From Pseudomonadota bacterium (GTDB lineage Bacteria > Pseudomonadota > Alphaproteobacteria > Rhodospirillales > Casp-alpha2), in contig JADFNT010000059.1 in NCBI GenBank assembly GCA_022563215.1, positions 1 to 8,453 of the forward strand: a DNA stretch of 8,453 bases, written 5' to 3'. Made by a program: the position numbers and the translations under genes. Each line of letters opens with the position of its first letter. Position 1 is the stretch's first letter. This document shows positions 1 through 5,597 of this stretch, one piece after another. A model generated the notes under the pieces. That model did not search any database. It saw only the letters and a program-made list of their open reading frames with translations, and was not told the origin of the DNA.

Positions 1-36
1 GCGCCCGCCGTTGCCGAATGCCCTTGTTTCCGCCAT
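1..36 (-). CDS. possible 5' end of a divergent gene, cut by the window edge
   Basis: On the minus strand an ATG at 36-34 opens a frame that stays open to the window edge, giving 12 residues beginning MAETRAF. A purine-rich stretch, GCAGGTGG, lies a few bases upstream on the same strand and could act as a ribosome binding site. The next gene (144) points the other way, so 37-143 would be a divergent promoter region. Twelve codons cannot be assigned to a family. A plus-strand frame is also open from base 1 to a stop at 145-147, so the direction of the cut gene is not certain. Confidence 0.3.
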   Translation of the reverse strand, partial: MAETRAFGNGGR

Positions 37-143
37 GTTCGCCACCTGCTTTATAGTTCCTTCGGCGCTTCGGGAAGAGAATATTCCGTTGCCGGAATGC
101 CTAAAGCAGGTCGGGAGCCCGGCGGGAAAGGACAAAACCGGGG

Positions 144-1286
144 ATGAAAAGGCTACGCACCATCGCCATCGTGTTCCTGATTATCCTGCCCCTGGATGTG
201 GGGGTGGCGCAATTCTGCCGCGCCAACTGCGCCTTCTGGAAAAACACCTATCCCCCCGGCGATCACCGGGTCCGGTCCGAGGACTATCACCACGGCCTGG
301 CGCCGAACCGCTGGGTCACCGAAGCCTGGGGCCTGTCCCGTTACCGCTACGCCACCAACTCCCTTGGTTTCAAGGACTCGGAGCCGCGCACGGTCGAGCC
401 CAAGGGCGGCGGCGCCCGGGTGCTGTTTTTGGGCGATTCCTTCACCGAGGGGAAAGGCTTTGCCTTTGCCGAAACCTTCGTCGGGCTCGTCGCCTCGGAA
501 CTGGCGGGTCGGGGAATCGAGGTGCTCAACGGGGCCGTCGATTCCTACTCGCCGGTGATCTACCGGCAAAAGGTGAAACATCTCCTGGAAAAGGTAGGGT
601 TGCGGTTCGACGCCCTGGTGGTGTTCCTCGACGTTTCGGACATCCTGAACGAGGCCAGGGATTACCCCCTCGATGGCGAAGGCCGCCTGATCGTTCCCCT
701 TGAGGAAACGGAGGCGTTATGGGCAAGCCTGCGGTTCCTGCGCGACAACTCGGCGACGGCGCGGCTGGTTTCGGTTGCCTACGACTATGCGAGTTTGCTC
801 ACCCGCATCGCCTGGACCCGGGTCAAGATCGCCAGGGCCTTGGGAAAGTGGTTGTTCGACGTCGATGAAATGGACTTCTGGATCTATTTAACCACCGACC
901 TGAGAACCTCGGCCTGGACCTTCGACGATGCCCGCTGGCGGGATTACGGGGCGGTGGGGCGGCAACGGGCGGCGGCCCAAATGGACGCCCTCTGGTCGCT
1001 GCTGCAAGATCGCGGCATTCCCCTGGTGTTGGCCGTTTATCCGTGGCCGGATCAGCTTTTCAACGACCCCCAGGCGCCCCGCCACCAAGGGTTCTGGCGC
1101 CAGTGGAGCGAGGACCGGGGGGTTGAGTTCATCAGCCTGTTTCCGGCCTTTACCGAAGGCAAGCCCCGGGACGTGCTGCAACGCTATTTCATTCCCTACG
1201 ATCATCATTGGAACGCCGAAGGGCACCAATTGGTGGCGCGGATATTCCTGGAGCAATTCCGGCCGCCTTCCGCCAGGGAGCGGTGA
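144..1286 (+). CDS. SGNH/GDSL hydrolase-like protein, membrane-anchored or exported
   Basis: A 380-residue protein. Residues 7-23 are hydrophobic after a basic start (MKRLR), which fits a signal anchor or signal peptide and places the domain in the periplasm. The SGNH block I motif GDSFTEG is at 97-103 (nucleophile Ser99). A block II-like Gly is in LNGAVDSYSP (Gly130). The C-terminal block V reads YDHHWNAEGH at 352-361, giving a likely Asp353/His355 pair. The block III position reads LDVSDI (162-167) where classical members have GxND, so the usual oxyanion Asn appears to be absent. I recall the SDI form from related uncharacterised SGNH proteins. Members act as esterases or O-acyl transferases/deacylases on glycans and lipids; the substrate here is unknown. 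The start is supported by AAAGGA at 127-132. It converges on the methyltransferase gene with a 10-bp gap. The adjacent glycan genes make a surface polysaccharide role plausible, but that is inference. Confidence 0.8.
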   Translation: MKRLRTIAIVFLIILPLDVGVAQFCRANCAFWKNTYPPGDHRVRSEDYHHGLAPNRWVTEAWGLSRYRYATNSLGFKDSEPRTVEPKGGGARVLFLGDSFTEGKGFAFAETFVGLVASELAGRGIEVLNGAVDSYSPVIYRQKVKHLLEKVGLRFDALVVFLDVSDILNEARDYPLDGEGRLIVPLEETEALWASLRFLRDNSATARLVSVAYDYASLLTRIAWTRVKIARALGKWLFDVDEMDFWIYLTTDLRTSAWTFDDARWRDYGAVGRQRAAAQMDALWSLLQDRGIPLVLAVYPWPDQLFNDPQAPRHQGFWRQWSEDRGVEFISLFPAFTEGKPRDVLQRYFIPYDHHWNAEGHQLVARIFLEQFRPPSARER

Positions 1287-1296
1287 GGGGAGGCCC

Positions 1297-2070
1297 TTAC
1301 TTTGCCTTTCTGGCGGCGGCGACGATCTGCCAGCCCCACGGGGTATCGAACAGACTCACCCGCATCAGTCCCCAAAACAGCGCCATCGCCGAGCGCGCCA
1401 ACAAGCGGGGCGGGCCGCTGACATCCTCGACCAATCGCCGGCCGCGCAGCAGCACCGCCAACCGGTAGAGATTGAATGCCGGAAACCCGGCGGCGGCGGC
1501 AACCTCGACCTCGAATCCGGCCCGTTCCAACACCTCCCGAAGCCGGGCCCGGGTGAAGTGCCCGCGATGGCCGATATGGCGGTCGAAGGCGGTGATCGGT
1601 CCCCCCGGGACCGTCACCACCAGCCGCCCGCCCGGCTTCAGGCATCGGGCGGCGTTGGCGAGCAAGGGCGCCGGGTCGTCCACATGTTCCAAAACCTCCG
1701 AACAGATCACGTGGGTGGCCCAGCCAAGAAGTTCCTCGGGCGGCCCGTCCGGGACGGCGAAATCAAAACGGCGGAGCATGGCCGAGGGCAGTTTCGCGGC
1801 GGTCAGGGCAAGGCCGCTTTGGCTGAGGTCGACCCCGGCGAAGGCGGCGCCGGGAAACCGTGCCGCCATTTCCGCCAGCAAGTCGCCCGACCCACATCCG
1901 AAATCGAGGATGGCGGCTTGGGGAGATGCCGCGTCGGGGCCGAGCAGGCGGAGTATCAGGCGCCGTCTCAGCGCCTGCCCCGGGTTGGCCTCGGTGGCCT
2001 TGGAAAATTGGTCCCAATGGGCGCTCCATGGGTCCGGCGGCCCGGCGGCATCGGTTTCGGGGCCGGTCAT
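1297..2070 (-). CDS. class I SAM-dependent methyltransferase
   Basis: A 257-residue Rossmann-fold methyltransferase. Motif I is ILDFGCGSGDLL at 54-65, with the acidic post-I residue Asp81 (GVDLS) that normally contacts the SAM ribose. SEVLEHVDDP at 124-133 and LKPGGRLVVTVPGG at 144-157 are the later conserved strands typical of Methyltransf_11/UbiE-like proteins. The region after about residue 195 is less typical and mildly hydrophobic (LYRLAVLL, ALFWGLMRVSLF), which may bind a lipid-linked or membrane substrate. It is the last gene of a three-gene minus-strand operon. Its ATG lies 4 bp after the stop of the preceding methyltransferase and has no clear Shine-Dalgarno sequence, so translation is probably coupled. 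The family is clear. The substrate (sugar, lipid or small molecule) is not, although the glycosyltransferase in the same operon favours a glycan or glycolipid. Confidence 0.88.
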   Translation of the reverse strand: MTGPETDAAGPPDPWSAHWDQFSKATEANPGQALRRRLILRLLGPDAASPQAAILDFGCGSGDLLAEMAARFPGAAFAGVDLSQSGLALTAAKLPSAMLRRFDFAVPDGPPEELLGWATHVICSEVLEHVDDPAPLLANAARCLKPGGRLVVTVPGGPITAFDRHIGHRGHFTRARLREVLERAGFEVEVAAAAGFPAFNLYRLAVLLRGRRLVEDVSGPPRLLARSAMALFWGLMRVSLFDTPWGWQIVAAARKAK

Positions 2071-2074
2071 GGTT

Positions 2075-2704
2075 CTAAGGCGCGGCGCCGTCGTCGGGCC
2101 CGAGACGGCAGACGGCGAAGGTGTTGAGCCCGAACTTGTGCCTGAAACAGGTGATCTTACTGGGCTTGAAACCGGCCTCGACCAGCATCGGCCAAAGGTC
2201 CCGGGGATCGTAATAGGCCTTGTGGTCGTCCATTTCCTCGATCGTGCTGACTTTCAGCTTGAAGGCCGCGAACTCGAGGAACCACTTGCCCCGCCACGAC
2301 GGCACGTTGATCAGGGCGACTCCGTCCGGCGTCAAAAGGCGGTGAAACGCCGTTACCGCGTCCAGCGGCGCCCACAGGTGTTCGAGCACCGAATTGCAAA
2401 GGATGATGTCCAAGGAGGCATCGGGGAGCGTCCTAAGGGCGTCGGGCAGTTCCCCTTCGATGGCGGTGACCTTGGGGTTTTCCTTTAATTCGGGGGAAAC
2501 CGACAGGTCCACCAGCACCAGGTGATCGGCGGACGTCAGAAAAGACCGGGCGATCCTGGCGTCGTGGCCGCAGCCGAAATCGCCGATCCTCTTTCCCGAA
2601 GGGTTCCCCGCATAAGCCCGGATGCGGCGCGCCGACAGCCAGATTCCAAAGCGGTCCACTAGGGTCGGCTGGCGGGTCTGGCCGTAAGAGCCCTGGCGCG
2701 ACAT
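2075..2704 (-). CDS. small class I SAM-dependent methyltransferase
   Basis: A 209-residue protein with motif I IGDFGCGHDARIAR at 40-53 (the loop has His-Asp where many homologues have Ser/Thr-Gly), acidic LVDLS around Asp66, the NSVLEHLWAPLDA segment at 104-116, and LLTPDGVALINVPS at 123-136. The C-terminal part contains a conserved-looking YYDPRDLWPMLVEAGF stretch (164-179). It is distinct from the neighbouring 257-residue methyltransferase and does not look like a recent duplicate. The start at 2704 is supported by AAGGAA, which lies inside the last codons of the upstream glycosyltransferase gene; the gap to that gene is 8 bp. This makes it the second gene of a glycosyltransferase-methyltransferase-methyltransferase operon. 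The likely role is methylation of a sugar or lipid intermediate. The substrate is unknown. Confidence 0.87.
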   Translation of the reverse strand: MSRQGSYGQTRQPTLVDRFGIWLSARRIRAYAGNPSGKRIGDFGCGHDARIARSFLTSADHLVLVDLSVSPELKENPKVTAIEGELPDALRTLPDASLDIILCNSVLEHLWAPLDAVTAFHRLLTPDGVALINVPSWRGKWFLEFAAFKLKVSTIEEMDDHKAYYDPRDLWPMLVEAGFKPSKITCFRHKFGLNTFAVCRLGPDDGAAP

Positions 2705-2712
2705 CGCTCTGT

Positions 2713-3951
2713 TTATTCCTTTTTACCGGCGACGCCAATGTCCCGGGGCGTGGGTTCCGGCGCATAGGCGGCGATGGCGTGCAGCAACAGCGTCGACACG
2801 AAGGTCAGGAACGACAGCATGATCGCCGCCAACCCGGCAAGCCCCAGGTGGTTGGTGGTTACCATGTCGGCGAAGACTGTATACCCGGCGCCGACGTAGG
2901 CGTTGACGAAATTGATCCCCAGCCCTGCCCCGGCGGCGAACAACAGGCCCGAGAAGACCATCGTTCGGGTGTAGGCAAAGACCTTGAGCCAGCGCCGCCT
3001 GGCGTCGCCCGTGGGGTCGTAGAGGGTCTGGGCCATGCAGCCGAGGAACAGGCATTGCAGGCCGATGATCGACAGCGCCGCCCCCAGCATCATGGTGTTG
3101 AGCGAAAAGGTGATGCCGCCAAGGGTCACCGGCCCGGCCATCAGCCCCAAGGTGATCGCCAATCCCGCCGCCAGCAGCACCATCCCCGGCTTCATGACGA
3201 AGAAATCGGCGCCGTAGATCAGCATCGCCCGGAGGTTGATCCACCCGGCGTGCCAGGGGGAGAACCATCCGATCCGCTTGTGGTGGCTTTGGCGGCCGTG
3301 GCGGTCCTTGTAGAACTTCACCGGCACCTCGACCGTCCTCAATTTCATGCGCACCGACTTGACCACCATCTCGGAGGCGTATTCCCAGGACTGAGACCGG
3401 ATGTTCATGTCCTTGAGCGCGGCTAAGGTGATCCCGCGCATGCCGCAGTGAATGTCGGAAAACTTCGTGCCGTAAATCCGGTTAAGCAGGAAATTGGTCA
3501 AAGGGGTGCCGAAATAGCGGTGCAGGACCGGCATCGCCCCGGCCTCCACCGAGCCCCGGAAGCGCGATCCCATGATGTATTCATAGCCTTCGCGGAAGCG
3601 TTCAAGGAAAGGCCCGATCTCGCGGAAGTCATAGGTGCAGTCGGCGTCGCCCATGATCACGTAACGGCCACGAATGACGCCCAAAGCGTCCTGATAGGCC
3701 CGGCCCAATCCCCGGGGGGGCGTCTTGAGGACGCGCGCGCCCTTGTCGAGCGCGATCTCCGGGGTGCGGTCGGCGGAGCTGTCGACGATCAGGACCTCGG
3801 CTCGGGCGCCGGCCTTTTCGATGCCTTCCATGCACCAGTCGATGAATTCGCCGATCACCGGTTCCTCGTTCATCGCCGGGATGACGATCGAAACTTCGGG
3901 ATCGGCAACGTCGTCGGCCGGAATAAGGAGTTGAGCCTCGGCGTCGGTCAT
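2713..3951 (-). CDS. family 2 glycosyltransferase with C-terminal membrane domain (DPM1/GtrB-like)
   Basis: A 412-residue protein. The N-terminal GT-A domain has VSIVIPAMNEE (20-30), LIVDSSADRT (54-63), the metal-binding DxD-type motif MGDADCTYDF (100-109), GSRFRG (128-133) and CGMRG (169-173). These mark a dolichol/polyprenyl-phosphate sugar synthase-type GT2. The C-terminal third carries about four hydrophobic segments (near 251-273, 285-308, 329-349 and 368-392), anchoring it in the inner membrane. Such enzymes transfer a sugar from a nucleotide donor to a polyprenyl phosphate or glycan acceptor. Neither donor nor acceptor can be read here. It is the first gene of the operon with the two methyltransferases. 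AAAGGTG just upstream of the ATG at 3951-3949 is a good ribosome binding site, and a plausible sigma70-type promoter lies at 3995-4023. Confidence 0.88.
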   Translation of the reverse strand: MTDAEAQLLIPADDVADPEVSIVIPAMNEEPVIGEFIDWCMEGIEKAGARAEVLIVDSSADRTPEIALDKGARVLKTPPRGLGRAYQDALGVIRGRYVIMGDADCTYDFREIGPFLERFREGYEYIMGSRFRGSVEAGAMPVLHRYFGTPLTNFLLNRIYGTKFSDIHCGMRGITLAALKDMNIRSQSWEYASEMVVKSVRMKLRTVEVPVKFYKDRHGRQSHHKRIGWFSPWHAGWINLRAMLIYGADFFVMKPGMVLLAAGLAITLGLMAGPVTLGGITFSLNTMMLGAALSIIGLQCLFLGCMAQTLYDPTGDARRRWLKVFAYTRTMVFSGLLFAAGAGLGINFVNAYVGAGYTVFADMVTTNHLGLAGLAAIMLSFLTFVSTLLLHAIAAYAPEPTPRDIGVAGKKE

Positions 3952-3994
3952 CGAAACACCTTTGTGGAGGACAGAGTCTTGAAATACTTATCGG

Positions 3995-4023
3995 ATTTTA
4001 GCCGCCCCGGCGGCGTCATGCAA
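3995..4023 (-). promoter_or_regulatory. putative sigma70-type promoter of the glycosyltransferase operon
   Basis: On the minus strand, TTGCAT (4023-4018) and TAAAAT (4000-3995) are separated by 17 bp, giving a leader of about 35-40 nt before the ATG at 3951. The -10 hexamer matches the consensus at five of six positions, the -35 at three. The spacer holds an inverted repeat, GCCGCC-CC-GGCGGC (4001-4014), where a repressor could bind. This was read by eye. Confidence 0.4.
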
Positions 4024-4037
4024 AAAAGGGAACCTTT

Positions 4038-4092
4038 CTCGGCCTTCGTAGCGCCGAGATGCAACGGTCAACCGTTGCCCCTTGCGTAAGGG
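4038..4092. repeat. three adjacent inverted repeats in a divergent spacer
   Basis: Three perfect inverted repeats lie almost back to back. CTCGGC / GCCGAG has a 9-nt loop (4038-4058). GCAACGGT-CA-ACCGTTGC spans 4061-4078. CCCTT-GCGT-AAGGG spans 4079-4092. A T6 run follows at 4102-4107. They may be operators between the divergent genes, hairpins of a structured leader, or part of a small RNA or terminator. The 8-bp-arm repeat is the least likely to be chance. Confidence 0.6.
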
Positions 4093-4103
4093 AATGCTAA
4101 CTT
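4075..4103 (+). promoter_or_regulatory. putative extended -10 promoter for the small membrane protein gene
   Basis: TTGCCC (4075-4080) and TAACTT (4098-4103) are 17 bp apart, with a TG one base upstream of the -10 (extended -10 form). The -35 overlaps the right arm of the 4061-4078 palindrome and the spacer holds the 4079-4092 repeat, an arrangement that would suit repression. The hexamers are weak matches, so this is tentative. Confidence 0.3.
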
Positions 4104-4136
4104 TTTTATTCAAGCAGGAGGGAAACAAGAAAATGC

Positions 4137-4325
4137 ATGGAAAGGGATGTTATGGCTCATTCACCCGAAATTATCGTTGAAACACCCGCTATCTCGAATA
4201 TCGCTGGAATTTCAATGGCGGTCATCGTTCTGGCCCTGGTCAGCGTGATTTGGTTCCAGCAAAGCCAGTTGACGGATGCCGTCAGGACCATGGCCTACAT
4301 TTCGGCCAAGTGCGCGCAGAAGTAA
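4137..4325 (+). CDS. small single-pass membrane protein of unknown function
   Basis: A 62-residue protein (57 if the internal ATG at 4152 is used). I do not recognise a family. Residues about 20-40 (NIAGISMAVIVLALVSVIWF) form one clear membrane segment. It is preceded by a short acidic/polar N-terminus and followed by QQSQLTDAVRTMAYISAKCAQK, a polar tail with one Cys near the end. It lacks the Glu-Tyr pair and Gly cleavage site of Flp pilins. The start is uncertain. AGGAGGG at 4116-4122 is 14 nt before the ATG at 4137, while AAGGGA (4142-4147) is well placed for the ATG at 4152. Another ATG at 4133, better spaced from AGGAGGG, opens only a 15-residue overlapping frame. It stands alone on the plus strand between the glycosyltransferase operon and the prepilin peptidase gene. 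Possible roles are a small membrane regulator or an accessory subunit, both inference. Confidence 0.6.
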   Translation: MERDVMAHSPEIIVETPAISNIAGISMAVIVLALVSVIWFQQSQLTDAVRTMAYISAKCAQK

Positions 4326-4343
4326 CTTGATGAATTCTCTCTT

Positions 4344-4366
4344 GGGGGCCGGTGTCGCCGGTCCCC
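4344..4366. terminator. GC-rich hairpin, possible terminator after the small membrane protein gene
   Basis: GGGGGCCGG / CCGGTCCCC can form a 9-bp stem (one G-U pair) with a 5-nt loop, 18 bp past the small gene's stop. It also lies downstream of the convergent peptidase gene, so it could serve both strands. There is no T-run on either side, so it is not a canonical intrinsic terminator. A second small hairpin (GCCCG-TCCGG-CGGGC) lies near 4430-4444. I see nothing else in 4326-4463. Confidence 0.3.
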
Positions 4367-4463
4367 GGGGCGCGATTCTGAATTTCCCCCCGAAAACCAT
4401 GCCGGGTATCGAGGTAGGTGCGCTTGGCGCCCGTCCGGCGGGCCGTGATGGAAGGGCGCTTTC

Positions 4464-5045
4464 TTAACCGCCCAGCAATCCCGCCCATGAGGCCGGCAAC
4501 GCCGGATTCCTTGATAACAGCAACACCGCCGCCAGCCCGATGGCGATGCCATAAGGGATAGGCTGTGTTTTTGCGTCGGGGCCGTCCCCAAGCCATTCTA
4601 TTGACTCGGTCCACGGCCATTGGCGGCCGAACTTGCGGATGACGAGGATGGCCAGCGCCAACCCGCCGCCGATAAACGTCACCAATACCAGGAACGCGCC
4701 GAGATCGTTCCAGCCGATCCAAACCCCCGCCGCGGCCAGCAGCTTTACGTCGCCGCCACCGAGGAAGCCCCGCGAAAACAGGACCCAGCCAGCAAGGAGC
4801 AAGCCCAGGCCTACCGCATAGTGTCCGGCGACGGCGGCAAGGCCGACGCCGCCGAGAACGGCGGCGGGAAGAAACGAAAGGGTAATGGCGATGGAAACCC
4901 CGTTCGGGATCATCAGGCGGCGGCCGTCGGAGATCGCCGCCCATGCCAGGGCCAGCGGATACACCGCCGCGCTAAGCCAATGCAGGGCGGTTGCCAGAAA
5001 GGTCACCGCGGTCCCCGAAAGAGCAAAAAAGCGGCCATGGAGCAA
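4464..5045 (-). CDS. cpaA: A24-family prepilin peptidase (CpaA/TadV type)
   Basis: A 193-residue polytopic inner-membrane aspartic protease that cleaves the leader from Flp-type prepilins. The two catalytic aspartates are visible. Asp40 is in AAISDGRRLMIPN (36-48), and Asp99 is in the family motif GGGDVK (96-101). IPYGIAIG (163-170) near the C-terminus is also typical. About five or six membrane segments are predictable, and the N-methylating domain of full-length PilD is absent, as in CpaA/TadV. The start is uncertain. The frame has no ATG before Asp40, so translation begins at TTG 5045, or at GTG 5006, which would give 180 residues, closer to the usual length. No strong ribosome binding site is visible for either. 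It lies about 200 bp downstream of, and on the same strand as, the Flp pilin gene, its likely substrate. Other tad genes are not in the window. Confidence 0.85.
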   Translation of the reverse strand: MLHGRFFALSGTAVTFLATALHWLSAAVYPLALAWAAISDGRRLMIPNGVSIAITLSFLPAAVLGGVGLAAVAGHYAVGLGLLLAGWVLFSRGFLGGGDVKLLAAAGVWIGWNDLGAFLVLVTFIGGGLALAILVIRKFGRQWPWTESIEWLGDGPDAKTQPIPYGIAIGLAAVLLLSRNPALPASWAGLLGG

Positions 5046-5086
5046 GACGGGTTTTCGACGAAAACCAGCCGTGCTTTTTGGCGAAA

Positions 5087-5239
5087 ATGAAAGGAATTCA
5101 CCCTATTCCGGATACCCTGGAGGAAAGCCACGGCACGGCAGCGAAAGGCGCCCCGGACGAAACCATGCTTTACACTCCAAAGGAGGACGGAAACCCGCCT
5201 TCCCAAGCCTGGAACGGTAACTGGAGTAAAAACGTTTAA
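5087..5239 (+). CDS. possible 50-residue ORF in the pilin-peptidase gap
   Basis: An ATG at 5087 opens 50 codons ending at TAA 5237-5239, just 4 bp before the convergent pilin stop. The predicted peptide is hydrophilic and rich in Glu, Lys, Pro and Asn, with no membrane segment and no family I recognise. The GC bias between codon positions is weak and no Shine-Dalgarno sequence is visible, so it may be chance. The alternative is that 5046-5243 is simply untranslated RNA between the pilin and peptidase genes. Confidence 0.22.
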   Translation: MKGIHPIPDTLEESHGTAAKGAPDETMLYTPKEDGNPPSQAWNGNWSKNV

Positions 5240-5243
5240 CCGG

Positions 5244-5417
5244 TTAGATGGCGCCGGACACTTGGTTAAACATGTTGCTCAGGTCGGTCCCGACCAGAGT
5301 GATGGCGGCGATGATAATCACGGCGATAAGGGCGGCAATAAGCCCGTATTCGATCGCTGTCGCGCCTTCTTCATGCTTCCAGAGATCCTTAAAGAACTGG
5401 CTGATCTTGCTCGTCAT
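5244..5417 (-). CDS. flp: Flp/Tad-type type IVb pilin
   Basis: A 57-residue prepilin. A short polar leader (MTSKISQFFKDLWKHEEG) ends in Gly18, followed by ATAIEYGLIAALIAVIII. After cleavage at Gly18 the mature N-terminus has the conserved Glu5-Tyr6 pair of Flp pilins and a single hydrophobic helix (about residues 23-43). The mature protein is about 39 residues and ends QVSGAI. It would be cleaved by an A24 peptidase such as the one encoded at 5045-4464, exported and assembled into Tad/Flp pili for adhesion. The frame is open upstream to 5519. The ATG at 5417-5415 is chosen because AGGAGT (5431-5426) sits 8 nt upstream and the resulting leader is of normal length. It is a single pilin gene with no tad assembly genes within reach; those may lie elsewhere in the genome. 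Confidence 0.93.
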   Translation of the reverse strand: MTSKISQFFKDLWKHEEGATAIEYGLIAALIAVIIIAAITLVGTDLSNMFNQVSGAI

Positions 5418-5425
5418 TTCCAAAA

Positions 5426-5431
5426 ACTCCT
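5426..5431 (-). promoter_or_regulatory. ribosome binding site that sets the pilin start
   Basis: AGGAGT on the minus strand lies 8 nt before the ATG at 5417-5415. It decides against the longer open frame that begins at 5519, whose extra 34 residues would give an atypical prepilin leader. Confidence 0.75.
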
Positions 5432-5454
5432 GTACCACACTCAAAATATTGTTA

Positions 5455-5474
5455 ACCGGCCAGTTTAGGCCGGT
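5455..5474 (-). promoter_or_regulatory. hairpin in the pilin 5' leader
   Basis: In the pilin transcript, ACCGGCC and GGCCGGT form a perfect 7-bp GC-rich stem with a 6-nt loop, about 37 nt before the start codon. It is followed by a T/A-rich stretch (TTAACAATATTTT). It could stabilise the mRNA 5' end or act as an attenuator or protein-binding site. Its position between the presumed promoter and the ribosome binding site is what makes it notable. Confidence 0.5.
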
Positions 5475-5567
5475 GTTGGTTACCACGAAACGCCCCCTAT
5501 AACGGCAACAGCGTGGCAAAACGGGTTTCCTAAGTCAATACAATTGGAGCCCAAAATCCTTGCTAAA

Positions 5568-5597
5568 TAATTACTAAAATTGTTTGCATGTATTCAA
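5568..5597 (-). promoter_or_regulatory. putative sigma70-type promoter of the pilin gene
   Basis: On the minus strand, TTGAAT (5597-5592) and TAATTA (5573-5568) are 18 bp apart within the AT-richest part of the spacer. A start near 5560 would give a leader of about 140 nt that includes the 5455-5474 hairpin. A TTGACT at 5538-5533 lacks a convincing -10 partner. This was read by eye only. Confidence 0.3.

Noticed and set aside
1..147. Plus-strand frame open from base 1 to TGA 145-147, overlapping the SGNH start as ATGA
   Set aside because: ATGA overlaps are common in operons, but the frame is Cys/Arg-rich with mixed third positions. The region looks like a spacer. An upstream gene end cannot be excluded.
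928..2127. Long plus-strand open frame of 399 codons
   Set aside because: It is the opposite-strand shadow of the methyltransferase with intact SAM motifs (1297-2070) and the tail of the SGNH gene. Its product is low-complexity, rich in Arg, Pro and Gly.
1472..2488. Plus-strand open frame of 338 codons
   Set aside because: It overlies both methyltransferase genes in antisense. No domain is visible, and the GC-rich codon bias explains the absence of stops.
2779..3426. Plus-strand frame of 215 codons
   Set aside because: It is antisense to the C-terminal half of the GT2 gene; composition is dominated by Gln, Gly, His and Pro, with no motif.
5418..5519. N-terminal extension of the pilin frame
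   Set aside because: The AGGAGT ribosome binding site and normal leader length support the start at 5417. The extension runs through the leader hairpin and does not resemble prepilin.
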